A DNA stretch of 64,000 nucleotides from Pseudomonas silesiensis. GTDB lineage: Bacteria; Pseudomonadota; Gammaproteobacteria; Pseudomonadales; Pseudomonadaceae. A model generated the notes under the pieces. That model ran no database searches, was not told the origin of the DNA, and saw nothing but the letters and a program-made list of their open reading frames with translations. Made by a program: the position numbers and the translations under genes. The DNA lies in assembly GCF_001661075.1 (NCBI RefSeq), contig NZ_CP014870.1:3492501-3556500 (forward strand), in the 5' to 3' direction. Positions 63,943-64,000 of the stretch are shown here, one piece after another (the first letter of the stretch is position 1; every line of letters starts with the position of its first letter).

Positions 63943-64000
63943 ATGTACAAAATCCTGATTGCCGACGATCACCCGCTGTTTCGCGAAGCCATTCATAACG
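63943..64000 (+). CDS. agmR: Response regulator, partial (AgmR/ExaE/PedR1-like)
   Basis: First 19 codons, cut by the right edge. MYKILIADDHPLFREAIHN is the start of a NarL-type receiver domain with the acidic pair and is typical for AgmR/ExaE, the activator of quinoprotein ethanol oxidation. GAGGTG precedes the ATG. Family is sure, but identity rests on position. Confidence 0.8.
   Translation, partial: MYKILIADDHPLFREAIHN

Overview
The window is a chromosomal segment of a fluorescent-group Pseudomonas. The evidence is high GC, REP/REPIN repeats of the GTAGGAGCGAGCTTGCTCGCGA type in most intergenic gaps, a DUF1652 gene (a Pseudomonas-restricted family), AcnB, and a long locus that matches the pseudomonad ped/exa/erc system for PQQ-dependent alcohol oxidation. 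No rRNA, tRNA, IS transposase, CRISPR array or replication origin was recognised.

Layout. 1-1.6 kb: two-subunit molybdenum hydroxylase (IorAB-like, cut by the left edge). 2-6.7 kb: AraC regulator, two LysE/RhtB exporters, Ada plus a 3-methyladenine glycosylase (alkylation repair), and a GFA-fold protein. 6.9-8.4 kb: AT-richer secreted serine protease. 8.5-10.6 kb: miaE, a universal stress protein with a perfect ANR/FNR box, and a DUF1289 protein. 11-13.6 kb: acnB behind a structured leader. 13.8-20.8 kb: HAAAP amino-acid permease, tautomerase pseudogene, two small AT-rich exported unknowns, 2-hydroxyacid dehydrogenase, APH-fold kinase plus SDR, a small lipoprotein, DUF1652.

20.9-32.2 kb: a triple-PAS LuxR regulator, then the reductive pyrimidine pathway. 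N-carbamoyl-beta-alanine amidohydrolase and an NCS1 transporter are divergent from dihydropyrimidinase and PreT/PreA; a RutR-like TetR regulator lies beyond. Between preA and tetR sits an orphan Rhs-core protein with an AT-rich variable tail. It is flanked by an 18-bp direct repeat, one copy of which is the 3' end of tetR. 32.4-33.6 kb: copC-copD. 33.9-41.3 kb: hexuronate module (OprD porin, uronate dehydrogenase, SMP-30 lactonase, DctPQM TRAP transporter, aldose-1-epimerase-like protein) with a shared operator-like motif; a 4x49-bp tandem REP array precedes the epimerase.

41.3-64 kb: the PQQ/alcohol locus. It holds an ErcS'-type hybrid kinase, ErcA, a pqqA-C-D-E set lacking pqqB, aldehyde dehydrogenase, a PedH-like quinoprotein ADH with the lanthanide-type Asp pair, quinoprotein accessory proteins (metallohydrolase, SoxYZ-like carrier, periplasmic binding protein), cytochrome c550, a PedE-like ADH with the calcium-type residue, an exported pentapeptide protein, a sensor kinase/response regulator pair preceded by an unreported 40-codon membrane peptide gene, an ABC system with beta-propeller and Cys-rich companions, and the first codons of an AgmR/ExaE-type regulator.

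The most interesting signals are: a GGGAA-TTTTTCCC palindrome upstream of both ADH genes; a TACTACnnnnGTAC motif at three promoters of the locus; the kinase-coupled small ORF; the missing pqqB; the Rhs module bounded by direct repeats; and the tandem REP array.
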